Assembly: GCA_005884745.1 (NCBI GenBank)
Contig: VAZU01000120.1
Location: 1-13,634, forward strand
Length of the DNA stretch: 13,634 nucleotides
Reading direction: 5' to 3'
DNA from: Alphaproteobacteria bacterium
Lineage (GTDB): Bacteria > Pseudomonadota > Alphaproteobacteria > Rhizobiales > Xanthobacteraceae
A program made the translations under genes and the position numbers. Numbering within the stretch: the stretch's first letter is position 1; each line of letters starts with the position of its first letter. This document shows, in pieces, positions 1 through 6,661 of this stretch. The notes under the pieces were generated by a model, which saw only the letters and a program-made list of their open reading frames with translations, made no database searches and was not told the DNA's origin.

Positions 1-164
1 TGTTCACGAGAAAATGAGCGGCATACCGAGCAAAGAGGGATGAGTGTGACCACGAGAAGGATAACGAATCGAATCGCCGACGCCAATGAGTGCCCAGCAA
101 AGCGAGCGATCAGCACGAGGAGTTCTGCCGTCTTGTTCACAAAGTGCCCAGACTTCGAGTTCAT
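1..164 (-). CDS. Partial small membrane protein, unknown function (cut by window edge)
   Basis: An open minus-strand frame starts at the ATG at 162-164 and stays open for 54 codons to the window edge. A purine-rich GGGGA lies 6 bases upstream of the ATG and fits a ribosome binding site. The visible protein begins MNSKSGHFVNKTAELL. It has one or two hydrophobic stretches, roughly residues 14-30 and 33-46 (the latter containing VILLVVTLIPL), so a membrane protein is likely. It starts 22 bases after the thiD stop on the same strand and could be co-transcribed with thiE-thiD. I do not recognise a family. A short open frame in GC-rich DNA can occur by chance, so the call rests on the ribosome binding site and the hydrophobic pattern. 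Confidence 0.4.
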   Translation of the reverse strand, partial: MNSKSGHFVNKTAELLVLIARFAGHSLASAIRFVILLVVTLIPLCSVCRSFSRE

Positions 165-186
165 GATTTTTCCCCGCACGTCACAC

Positions 187-987
187 TCACCACCATTCAT
201 GGAAATGATGCAGCGGGCCCGGGCCACGGCCGACCGAGAGCCGATCCGCGGCCGCAATCGCCGCCGTCACATAGGCCTTGGCTTGGCCGACGGCTTCGGC
301 CGGCGCCAGGCCCTTGGCGAGGCCGGCGGCAATCGCGGCGGAGAGCGTGCAGCCGGTGCCGTGGATGTTCCGCGTGGCAATGCGCGGGGCCGGCAGCCGC
401 AGCTCGACCCTGCCGTCGGCAAAAAAATCGACGCTCTCGGCCCCCCCGGCATGCCCGCCCTTGATCAGCACCGCGCGGGCACCCAGGCGGAGCAGCCGCT
501 CGGCCTGGGCGCGCATTTGTGTTTCGTCCTGCGCGATCGGCTGATCGAGCAGGACCGCCGCTTCGGGCAGATTGGGCGTGAGGATCGACGCCCGTGGGAC
601 GAGCATCCGGCGCAGCACATCGATCGCATCGGACGCGAGGAGCTCGCGTCCGGTCCCGGCCATCATCACCGGATCGAGCACCACGTTCTTCAATGCATGA
701 CGGTCCAGCGCCTCCGCCACCGTCTCGATCACGGGTGCGGTGCCCAGCATGCCGATCTTCACCGCGCCGACCGCGAGATCGCCGCACACCGCGTCGATCT
801 GCGCGGCGACGAATTGCGGCGACACCATCTCGATCGCCGCGATGGTTTGCGTGTTCTGGGCGGTCAGCGCGGTGATCACCGTTGCGCCGTAGACGCCGAG
901 CGCCGAGAACGTCTTGAGGTCCGCCTGGATGCCGGCGCCGCCGCTCGGATCCGAGCCGGCGATGCTGAGCGCGATCGGGATCGTCAT
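187..987 (-). CDS. thiD: Hydroxymethylpyrimidine / phosphomethylpyrimidine kinase ThiD
   Basis: ThiD phosphorylates 4-amino-5-hydroxymethyl-2-methylpyrimidine (HMP) and then HMP-P to HMP-PP, the pyrimidine substrate of thiamine phosphate synthase, in the cytoplasm. The 266-residue length is normal for this ribokinase-superfamily enzyme. Visible signatures are the N-terminal SIAGSDPSGGAGIQADLK (residues 8-25), TAQNT (42-46) near the pyrimidine site, KIGMLG (77-82), DPVM (105-108), TPNLPEA (137-143) and the anion-hole/catalytic loop HGTGCTLSAA (209-218) with Cys213. The ATG at 985-987 overlaps the thiE stop in an ATGA arrangement, so the two are almost certainly translated together. I see nothing broken. 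Confidence 0.97.
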   Translation of the reverse strand: MTIPIALSIAGSDPSGGAGIQADLKTFSALGVYGATVITALTAQNTQTIAAIEMVSPQFVAAQIDAVCGDLAVGAVKIGMLGTAPVIETVAEALDRHALKNVVLDPVMMAGTGRELLASDAIDVLRRMLVPRASILTPNLPEAAVLLDQPIAQDETQMRAQAERLLRLGARAVLIKGGHAGGAESVDFFADGRVELRLPAPRIATRNIHGTGCTLSAAIAAGLAKGLAPAEAVGQAKAYVTAAIAAADRLSVGRGPGPLHHFHEWW

Positions 988-1640
988 AATCCGACCCGCG
1001 CCCGCAGCCCGCCGTCGACGATGGCGCGCAATCTTCGCGCCGCGGCCGCGGGATCTTGTGCACGCGCCAGCGCCGCGATCACCGCGATGCCGTCGGCTCC
1101 GGCGGCGATCACCTCGGCCGCATTGGTCTCGTCGATCCCGGCGATGGCCGCGATCGGCATCGCCGGCGCCCGCGCGCGAATCACCTCGACCAGCGTGCGC
1201 AATCCCGCAGCCCCGATCGGGGGCTCCGGATTGTCTTTCGATCTGGTGGCGTAAACGCCGCCGACACCGACGTAGTCGATGAGATCGAGCGGCGCGGCTC
1301 TCGCCTGGTCCACGGTCTTGATCGAGAGCCCGATCACCGCGTCGCCTCCGAGCAGGCGGCGGGCCTCCTCGGCCGGCATGTCGTCCTGGCCGACGTGGAC
1401 GCCGTCGGCTCCCGCCGCGAGCGCCACGTCGACGCGATCGTTGACGATGAGCGGCACGGAGTGCAGCGCCAGCACCCGCTTGAGCACGCGCGCTTCGGCG
1501 AGCAGACGGCGGGTCTCGCCGCGCTTGTCGCGCAGCTGGATCAGCGTCGCCCCGCCCTCGATCACCGCCTGCGCCAGCTCCGGCAGGCGCTCGCCGGAAA
1601 TCTCGGGATCGAGCAGCGCATAGAGGCGCACGTCGGCCAT
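984..1640 (-). CDS. thiE: Thiamine-phosphate synthase ThiE
   Basis: ThiE joins HMP-PP and the thiazole phosphate (HET-P) to give thiamine monophosphate and pyrophosphate. The 218-residue TIM-barrel protein shows QLRDK (35-39), NDRVDVALAAGADGVHVGQDD (67-87; Asn and Asp residues that bind pyrophosphate and metal), IGLSIKT (103-109), the phosphate-binding glycines of YVGVGGVYATRSKD (123-136) and a C-terminal GADGIAVIAAL segment (181-191). The ATG at 1638-1640 is the obvious start because the N-terminus MADVRLYALLDP matches where the first barrel strand should begin. It is the first gene of a thiE-thiD pair, which supplies the last two steps from HMP to thiamine phosphate. Thiazole and HMP synthesis genes are not in this window. 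Confidence 0.96.
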   Translation of the reverse strand: MADVRLYALLDPEISGERLPELAQAVIEGGATLIQLRDKRGETRRLLAEARVLKRVLALHSVPLIVNDRVDVALAAGADGVHVGQDDMPAEEARRLLGGDAVIGLSIKTVDQARAAPLDLIDYVGVGGVYATRSKDNPEPPIGAAGLRTLVEVIRARAPAMPIAAIAGIDETNAAEVIAAGADGIAVIAALARAQDPAAAARRLRAIVDGGLRARVGL

Positions 1641-1698
1641 CGCGGCATCCCGGGAGTCGTCGCGTTCAACCCAACAAATCGGGGAAGCGAAGTCAAAT

Positions 1699-1752
1699 GC
1701 CGCGGTCCTGCGCGGACACGCCGGCCCACGCTTGCCAGGACCGCGGCTTTTT
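1699..1752 (+). terminator. 12-bp stem-loop followed by T5, in the thiE / RAM-gene spacer
   Basis: GCCGCGGTCCTG at 1699-1710 is the exact reverse complement of CAGGACCGCGGC at 1736-1747, with a 25-base loop. It is followed directly by TTTTT (1748-1752). This is the form of an intrinsic terminator on the plus strand. The minus strand has no comparable T-run after the stem. No plus-strand gene lies upstream in the window, and the RAM-domain gene starts 56 bases downstream. It may be a leader attenuator, the end of a short non-coding RNA, or a block on transcription reading in from the left. The structure is certain, its function is not. Confidence 0.55.
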
Positions 1753-1807
1753 GCTCGATTGCCGCAACTCTGGCTCAGACCGCCGCCGCGCCGGCACGAG
1801 GCAAATC

Positions 1808-2044
1808 ATGGTCCCCTTCTTCGTCCAGATCAAATGCCAGCTGGGAAAGTCCTACCAGGTGGCCGACAAGCTTGCCGACGCGGAAATCGCCTCGGAGATC
1901 TACTCGACCGCCGGGGATTTCGACCTGCTGGTGAAGTTCTACGTCGAGGACGGAACCGACGTCGGCCATTTCGTCAATGAGAAGGTGCAGACGATCCCCG
2001 GCATCCTCGACACGCGGACCATCATCACCTTCAAGGCGTTCTGA
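1808..2044 (+). CDS. Stand-alone Lrp/AsnC ligand-binding (RAM) domain protein
   Basis: The 78-residue protein matches the C-terminal ligand-binding domain of Lrp/AsnC regulators (RAM domain, a beta-alpha-beta-beta-alpha-beta fold). It has the typical STAGDFDLLVKFYVED core (33-48), a FVNEKVQTIPGI helix/strand turn (55-66) and the ending TIITFKAF. It has no N-terminal helix-turn-helix, so it is not itself a DNA-binding regulator. Stand-alone RAM proteins form dimers or higher oligomers and may bind small effectors such as amino acids. The frame stays open upstream to an ATG at 1697, but the ATG at 1808 is preferred: GAGG at 1798-1801 is well placed, and the domain begins right after it, with MVPFFVQIKC as the first strand. 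It is transcribed divergently from thiE and converges on the cytochrome gene. Confidence 0.88.
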   Translation: MVPFFVQIKCQLGKSYQVADKLADAEIASEIYSTAGDFDLLVKFYVEDGTDVGHFVNEKVQTIPGILDTRTIITFKAF

Positions 2045-2064
2045 TTCACAGCCGCTTCCGATCT

Positions 2065-2147
2065 GTAGCCCGCATGGAGCAAAGCGGAATGCGGGAACGG
2101 CCGCTCCCGGATTGCGCGACGCTTACGCGCCGCTCCATCCGGGCTAC
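2065..2147. repeat. Palindromic intergenic repeat between convergent genes (REP/BIME-like)
   Basis: GTAGCCCGCATGGAG at 2065-2079 and CTCCATCCGGGCTAC at 2133-2147 form a 15-base inverted repeat with one mismatch. Inside the left arm a smaller perfect hairpin pairs CCCGCAT (2069-2075) with ATGCGGG (2089-2095). The middle holds TTGCGCGACGCTTACGCGCC-like sequence. Elements with GTAGCCCG ends and such inner segments are common dispersed intergenic repeats in Bradyrhizobium-type genomes. It sits in the 117-base gap between two convergent stop codons, where it could act as a two-way terminator or mRNA-stabilising structure. Only one copy is in the window, so its being a dispersed repeat is inferred from memory of the family. 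Confidence 0.7.
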
Positions 2148-2161
2148 GCGTCGATGCGGGC

Positions 2162-3094
2162 TCAGTGTTCGTGATGCTCGTGCTTGCGGGGAGGCTTGAG
2201 CCCCTCGACCGGCGGCAGCGATTTGACGTACGCGGCGATTGCGGCGCGGTCCTGCGCGGGCAGTTGCGTCGTGCTGCGGACCACCTCGGCCATCGAGGAG
2301 CCGACGCGGTCGCCCTCCGGCGTCTCGCCGGTCTCGAGCAGATTGGCGATGTCCGGCTCCGACCAGTCCTTGAGCTCCTGCTGGGTGATGTTGGGCACCC
2401 AACCGCGTCCGGCCGGGTTCGGCCCGCCCGTGAACCGCAGCCCGGCGATGACGGCGCCGAGAACATTGCGCGGGCTGTGGCACTCGGCGCAATGGCCCGC
2501 GCCGTTGACGAGATAGGCGCCGCGCTCAAAGGCCGGGGATTTTTGCGGATCCGGCCGGAATTTTCCGCCGTCGAGGAACAGCAGCTTCCAGATTCCGAGC
2601 CCACGGCGAAATCCGAGCGGGAACGGCAGTTGATGGTCGGGCGTCCTGCCGGCAACCGCGGGCAGCGTTTTCAGATACGCGAACAGATCCCGCAAATCGT
2701 CGACCGCGACCTGCCGATACGACGTATAGGGAAACGCCGGGTAGAGATGCTCGCCGGACGGCGAAGTGCCCTCTTTGAGCGCAGTGACGAACTGGGCTTC
2801 CGTCCATGCTCCGATCCCGTCGGTGGGATCGGGAGAGATGTTGGGTGCGTAGAACGTGCCGAATGCGGATGGGAGCGCCAAGCCGCCGCCGAGCCGGCTC
2901 TTGTCTTCCTGCTTGGGAATCGCGTGACACGAGGCGCAGCCGCCGGCGTGGAACAGGATCCTGCCGTTCTCCAGATCGGCGGTATGGGGTCCCAGCTCGC
3001 TCCGGGACACGATCTTCGGGATCGTCAGGATCCAGAAGATGCCGGCGAAAATCCCCGCCAGGATCGCAATGGCAATGGCGAGCTTGCGGAGCAT
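2162..3094 (-). CDS. Membrane-anchored diheme cytochrome c
   Basis: A 310-residue electron carrier with an N-terminal membrane anchor or uncleaved signal (residues 5-25, AIAIAILAGIFAGIFWILT) and two cytochrome c domains facing the periplasm. Covalent heme sites are CASCH (53-57) and CAECH (202-206). Met268 in GSSM is a likely sixth ligand for the second heme. The first domain has YPAFPYTSY (118-126), where many relatives have YPAMPY. The layout resembles cytochrome subunits that serve periplasmic dehydrogenases, but the partner is not identifiable. The frame is open further upstream to 3196. I chose the ATG at 3092-3094 because a G-rich GGGGGAGGGG precedes it and the signal anchor starts there. 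The tail KHEHHEH is histidine-rich and might bind metal. It lies 166 bases after the cyclase gene on the same strand, with no terminator seen between them. Confidence 0.9.
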   Translation of the reverse strand: MLRKLAIAIAILAGIFAGIFWILTIPKIVSRSELGPHTADLENGRILFHAGGCASCHAIPKQEDKSRLGGGLALPSAFGTFYAPNISPDPTDGIGAWTEAQFVTALKEGTSPSGEHLYPAFPYTSYRQVAVDDLRDLFAYLKTLPAVAGRTPDHQLPFPLGFRRGLGIWKLLFLDGGKFRPDPQKSPAFERGAYLVNGAGHCAECHSPRNVLGAVIAGLRFTGGPNPAGRGWVPNITQQELKDWSEPDIANLLETGETPEGDRVGSSMAEVVRSTTQLPAQDRAAIAAYVKSLPPVEGLKPPRKHEHHEH

Positions 3095-3260
3095 GCCCCT
3101 CCCCCGGCGCCAAATCCGTTCCGCGGTACGGCCGCGCATGCGTGGAAAGTGCAGTGGCCCTGTTTTTATTCCCGGACGGAGCCAAGGACGTACCAAGCCA
3201 AGATTTTTTCAAGGCGCCTGCGTCGATGCAAGCTCGCGTCCGAACCTCCGGCCGCGACGT

Positions 3261-5150
3261 CTAGGCGGCGGGCGGGATTCGAGCAGCCTCCAACAAGGTC
3301 CCGGCCGGCTCGGGACCCCCCTCGAGCAAGGGCTCGCCGCCCGCGCGTGCAGCCGATTGGGATGCTGGCGGTCGCGAATCGATCATGCTGGCCAGCATCG
3401 CGGCATTCGCCACGGTGCGAACGATCAGGGGATCGGCGCGGCCGCGAATTGCGACCTCGGTCGAGGGCAGCGCGTCTGCGGCGATGCCCGCGGTGTTGCA
3501 AAGCTCGTCCGACAGCACGACTTGGCACCCCAGCTCCTTGGTCATCGCCTCCAGCCGCGATGTGACGTTCACGGTGTCTCCCAGCGCGGTGAATACCACC
3601 GCATCGCGATAGCCGATGTCGCCGACGATCACCTCTCCCGCATGCATCCCGATTCCGAACCGGATCGGATCGCGCTCGGCGTCGGCGAACACACTGTTGA
3701 GATGGTCGACGTTGCCGGCAACCATCGCGGCGGCGTTGAGAGCCTGGCGGCAGGCCGTCGCCGGATCGGTGTCGAGCCCGAACAAGGCCAGCAGCCCATC
3801 GCCGAGATATTGGTTCGGCTGGCCGCCGGCTTCGATCACCGCCTGCGAGACGGCCGCCAGAAACCGATTGATGATGAATACGGTATCGAACGGCAGGCGT
3901 TTTTCCGCCATTTTGGTCGAGCCGCGCATGTCGACGAACATGCACACGACGTAGCGTTCTTCGCCGAGGTGAATCCGGCTCTTGCCGTACACGAACGAAG
4001 TGCTCGCTTGCGGCGGCAGGATCGGCACCAGCGAGATATCGGTTTGCGGCCGCAGCTGGCAGGCGAGACGCACCGCCGGGTCGACGCTGGCGCCGACGCG
4101 GTCGAGCACGAAGGATTCCCTCGCCGAGGGCTTGGGCAGCCGGCTGCGATCGCCGATGATGCGGATCCGGCAGGTGGAGCAGCGCCCCTTGCCGCCGCAA
4201 ACGCTGGCATGGGGCACCTTGTAGCGAAAGCTCGCCTCCAGCACGCTCAAGCCTCGCGGCACGCGAATGGTCCGGTCCGGGTAGGTCAAGCGAACCATGC
4301 CGCCACGGCGTTCCCGCCACGCACGCGCGCCGCGCGCCGCGAAGACCAGGCCGATCGCGCCGGCGTAAGCCAACAGGAAATAGTCTCGCAATTGCACAAG
4401 ATTGGCCCGCTGGGCGGCCGTGCCGGTCCGGGCCGGAGTAAGTACCTGAGCGCGCCACTCCGGCTGCTGCGCCAGTTGCAGGATCGTCCGTCCTTGCTGA
4501 TAGAAACCGAGCAGCGCGAGCACCGGAAGCAGAACGGCCGCCCCGAGCAGGACGGGGGCCACGCGCGGAAAAAATCGCTTCATGCGAAGCCAGAGGTAAA
4601 GCCCGATGCAGCCGTGAATCCAGGCAACGGTCAGCACCGTCACCTGCAACACGCCGAATTCCGGCCGTGCTACCCATAAATTGTACAAGGTTTGCGCATA
4701 GCTCCTCTGAAGCCCATACAAAGTGACCCCCAGACGCTGGCCGATGAGGTGCCCGCACAGCAAGGCGGGAATGCTCAGGCCGAACGCCAGCTGGACGATC
4801 TCGATCGCTTTCCAGCGAAAGTGCCGGCGTTGATAGAGCGCCCACAATCCGAGCGAGGCGTGCACGGCAAGCGCCGGGTAGAGCAGCAGCGTTCCGAGCG
4901 GGCTTTGCCACCACGTCATGTGGAACCAGAGCCCGTATTCCATGGCGTCGAGCGAAATGTTGCCCAGGGAGTGATTGATGAAATGACTGAGCAGATACGA
5001 GAACAGCACGAAGCCGCAGGCGAGGCGCACCTGCCGCACGCCGATGCCGCGCAGGAACTTGCGCGGGCTGAAGCCGGTCTTGGCGTCGATCAAGCTGTAT
5101 TCCCTCGCTGATTCCGCACCATAGCCGCGTTTCCGCAACGGGGCCAGCAT
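3261..5150 (-). CDS. cyaC: CyaC-type redox-sensing membrane adenylate cyclase (diheme-B anchor + [2Fe-2S] + class III cyclase)
   Basis: About 629 residues, predicted to make cAMP from ATP at the inner membrane. Residues about 40-275 form a domain of roughly six membrane helices with histidines at 56, 60, 97, 134 and 179; four of these fit the tetra-histidine pattern of diheme-B succinate:quinone oxidoreductase anchors. A ferredoxin domain follows (about 285-375) with Cys318, Cys324, Cys327 and Cys364 (CX5CX2C...C), then a class III cyclase domain (about 398-585). Its metal aspartates are Asp407 (FVDMRGST) and Asp451 (LGDG), and the transition-state residues are Asn528 and Arg532. Gln447 replaces the usual adenine-binding Lys; Thr521 precedes the GDTVN motif. 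Sinorhizobium meliloti CyaC has this architecture and its activity follows quinone redox state. The start is uncertain: a TTG at 5213 would add 21 residues, and neither start has a good ribosome binding site. Cytochrome genes flank it on the same strand. Confidence 0.9.
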   Translation of the reverse strand: MLAPLRKRGYGAESAREYSLIDAKTGFSPRKFLRGIGVRQVRLACGFVLFSYLLSHFINHSLGNISLDAMEYGLWFHMTWWQSPLGTLLLYPALAVHASLGLWALYQRRHFRWKAIEIVQLAFGLSIPALLCGHLIGQRLGVTLYGLQRSYAQTLYNLWVARPEFGVLQVTVLTVAWIHGCIGLYLWLRMKRFFPRVAPVLLGAAVLLPVLALLGFYQQGRTILQLAQQPEWRAQVLTPARTGTAAQRANLVQLRDYFLLAYAGAIGLVFAARGARAWRERRGGMVRLTYPDRTIRVPRGLSVLEASFRYKVPHASVCGGKGRCSTCRIRIIGDRSRLPKPSARESFVLDRVGASVDPAVRLACQLRPQTDISLVPILPPQASTSFVYGKSRIHLGEERYVVCMFVDMRGSTKMAEKRLPFDTVFIINRFLAAVSQAVIEAGGQPNQYLGDGLLALFGLDTDPATACRQALNAAAMVAGNVDHLNSVFADAERDPIRFGIGMHAGEVIVGDIGYRDAVVFTALGDTVNVTSRLEAMTKELGCQVVLSDELCNTAGIAADALPSTEVAIRGRADPLIVRTVANAAMLASMIDSRPPASQSAARAGGEPLLEGGPEPAGTLLEAARIPPAA

Positions 5151-5265
5151 GGGGTGTTGAAGAGGCAGCTGCCGCGCCGGCGTGCCGCCATCGCTGCTTG
5201 TCGTCGCGCGCAACCGGCCGTTCGGGCCGCGGGGTTGCGGTCCCGAGCCGGATCAGGAGACGCGA

Positions 5266-5727
5266 TCAGCTCTTTTTGACGCGGTAGTGCTCGTGGCAGC
5301 CATCGCAAGTCCGGTTTACATTCCGATACGCGGCCGTGAAGCTTTCGCGATCCTTGACCGTTTCCAGCGCTGCCTTGGAATCCGCGGCCAGCTTCGCGAA
5401 TCGAGCCTTGAAGTCGTCCATATTCGCCCAGATCTCCGGGGCTGCGCTGGTATCGCCGCCGGTCTTCGAGTTCTCCGGAAACAGGTTGGGCATCTTGTTC
5501 GCGGCGTCGATGAAGGACAAAAAGATCGCCTTTGCGTTGTCGAGAGCGAACGGGACCTTGCCCCGGATCATGTCGCTGCCGAGCTTCGCCTGCTTGCCGT
5601 TGGTTTTCATCAGCGCCTGGCGGGCGGCGATCGGGTCGGATTGGGCGGTCACCGCCGCGACGCCGAACGCCATCGCGACGATCACCGCGGTGGTAGGGAT
5701 CATGCTCCCCCGGGTGTTTGCACTCAT
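5266..5727 (-). CDS. Cytochrome c556 / c' family protein, exported
   Basis: A 153-residue periplasmic four-helix-bundle cytochrome with one C-terminal heme site, CDGCH (141-145), the position typical of cytochrome c' and c556. The N-terminus is a signal peptide with the likely cut after AVTA (residue 28). Met40 in RQALMK is where low-spin c556 proteins carry the sixth heme ligand, so c556 is favoured over high-spin, gas-binding c'. The PEIW (97-100) and DFK segments are also usual for the family. A second ATG at 5703 has a G-rich stretch almost touching it, but starting there removes the only positive charge of the signal peptide, so the first ATG is kept. It lies upstream of the cyclase gene on the same strand, with a gap of 53-115 bases depending on the cyclase start. 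Confidence 0.9.
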   Translation of the reverse strand: MSANTRGSMIPTTAVIVAMAFGVAAVTAQSDPIAARQALMKTNGKQAKLGSDMIRGKVPFALDNAKAIFLSFIDAANKMPNLFPENSKTGGDTSAAPEIWANMDDFKARFAKLAADSKAALETVKDRESFTAAYRNVNRTCDGCHEHYRVKKS

Positions 5728-5761
5728 GTTCCCAATCTAGACCGCCGTCGCCGCGTTATTC

Positions 5762-6565
5762 CTAGCCGTACCCTAGCGCTTCCTCGCCTTGAATGTGATT
5801 GCCTGCATCGGCATTCGCGCCGGATCGGCGCCAAATTCGCGGCGAAGGGCATCGGCCAAGGTTTCGACAATGTCGTTCCCGGATCTGATCGATCACCGGG
5901 CTACCATAGACCAGCCCGCGTGCGAAGGAAGCAACGTCCGGGATGTTCTTCTCAACGCCGAGCACGGCAACTTCGATATCGGTAAACTCCGCGTCCATCA
6001 GGGAGTCCTTGATCGGGTCGATCAGGTGGTAGCCGAACGGAACCTGGTAAAATTGCGGCGGATCGGCGGGAAAGAAGCCGCCGATGATTTCGTGCGCGAG
6101 TCGGCCAAACGGATTATGGCGGTGTGAGTCCCAAACGCTGAAGAAGTAATGGCCGCGCGGAACAAGCACGCGGTGCACCTCGCGGTAGGATTTTTCCTTG
6201 TCGGGGAAGAACATCACGCCGAATTGGCACAGGACGGCATCGAAACCCGCGTCTGGAAACGGCAAAACAGTGGCGTCGGCGGGTTGAAAATCGACCTGCT
6301 CGCCGGGTCGGAACTTCGTGCGCGCTACTTCGAGCATCGGCGGGTTCAGGTCAGTTGCCGTCAGATGCGCGGCGGTCGGCAACAGATCCCGCAGCTGGCG
6401 GGTTACGATGCCGGTCCCCGCGGCGATCTCCAGCACGCGCATCGCACCGGACGCCGCCACGCGACGTGCGATGTCGGCGCCGAAATCGACGAAGATCACC
6501 GGACCCAAGCCCCGGTCATACTCGTCCGGGACAGTGCCCATGAAGCTCGTTGCCTGAGCGGTCAT
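5762..6565 (-). CDS. Class I SAM-dependent methyltransferase with C-terminal frameshift
   Basis: A methyltransferase-11/25-like enzyme. Motif I is VLEIAAGTG (44-52), the acidic residue for the SAM ribose is Asp72 (ATDLNPPML), PADATVLPFPD (95-105) is motif III-like and FDAVLCQFGVMFFPD (108-122) is motif IV. The substrate cannot be told. After about residue 230 (SPVIDQIRE) the frame continues as unlikely sequence (RHCRNLGRCPS...). The next frame reads a normal family ending: GNDIVETLADALRREFG, then PMQAITFKARKR and a TAG at 5773-5775. One extra base or two missing bases near 5875-5890 would explain this, so it is either a real frameshift mutation or a sequencing error. The catalytic core is intact. 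The ATG at 6563-6565 is preferred over the adjoining GTG because GGAAGG lies 6 bases upstream of it. Confidence 0.8.
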   Translation of the reverse strand: MTAQATSFMGTVPDEYDRGLGPVIFVDFGADIARRVAASGAMRVLEIAAGTGIVTRQLRDLLPTAAHLTATDLNPPMLEVARTKFRPGEQVDFQPADATVLPFPDAGFDAVLCQFGVMFFPDKEKSYREVHRVLVPRGHYFFSVWDSHRHNPFGRLAHEIIGGFFPADPPQFYQVPFGYHLIDPIKDSLMDAEFTDIEVAVLGVEKNIPDVASFARGLVYGSPVIDQIRERHCRNLGRCPSPRIWRRSGANADAGNHIQGEEALGYG

Positions 6566-6661
6566 CACGTGCCTTCCGCACCGCGGCTGCGGGCGCGCGC
6601 CAGTCTACTTACGATGTTCTCCTCAAGCTATGAAGCAAGACAGCAAACGCTCGAGCTGCGC

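Noticed and set aside
40..1254. Plus-strand open frame (404 codons) opposite thiD and thiE
   Set aside because: ThiD and ThiE are unmistakable on the other strand; the plus frame has no recognisable motif.
1641..1807. TPP riboswitch upstream of thiE
   Set aside because: No CTGAGA-type or ACCTGATCTGG-type core is present on the minus strand in the spacer; only the plus-strand hairpin is seen.
3039..4679. Plus-strand open frame (546 codons) opposite the cyclase
   Set aside because: It is antisense to a gene with clear domains, and its own translation is low-complexity Arg/Gly/His sequence.
5151..5265. Intrinsic terminator between the c556 and cyclase genes
   Set aside because: GC-rich imperfect stems (GGCC repeats) are present, but no T-run follows on the minus strand, so read-through is more likely.
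6566..6661. Terminator or gene in the gap between the CoxL-like and methyltransferase genes
   Set aside because: Only a 5-bp CGCTC/GAGCG pairing followed by TTT is seen. A GAGGAG ribosome-site-like string has no start codon in frame with the methyltransferase after it, because a TAG intervenes.
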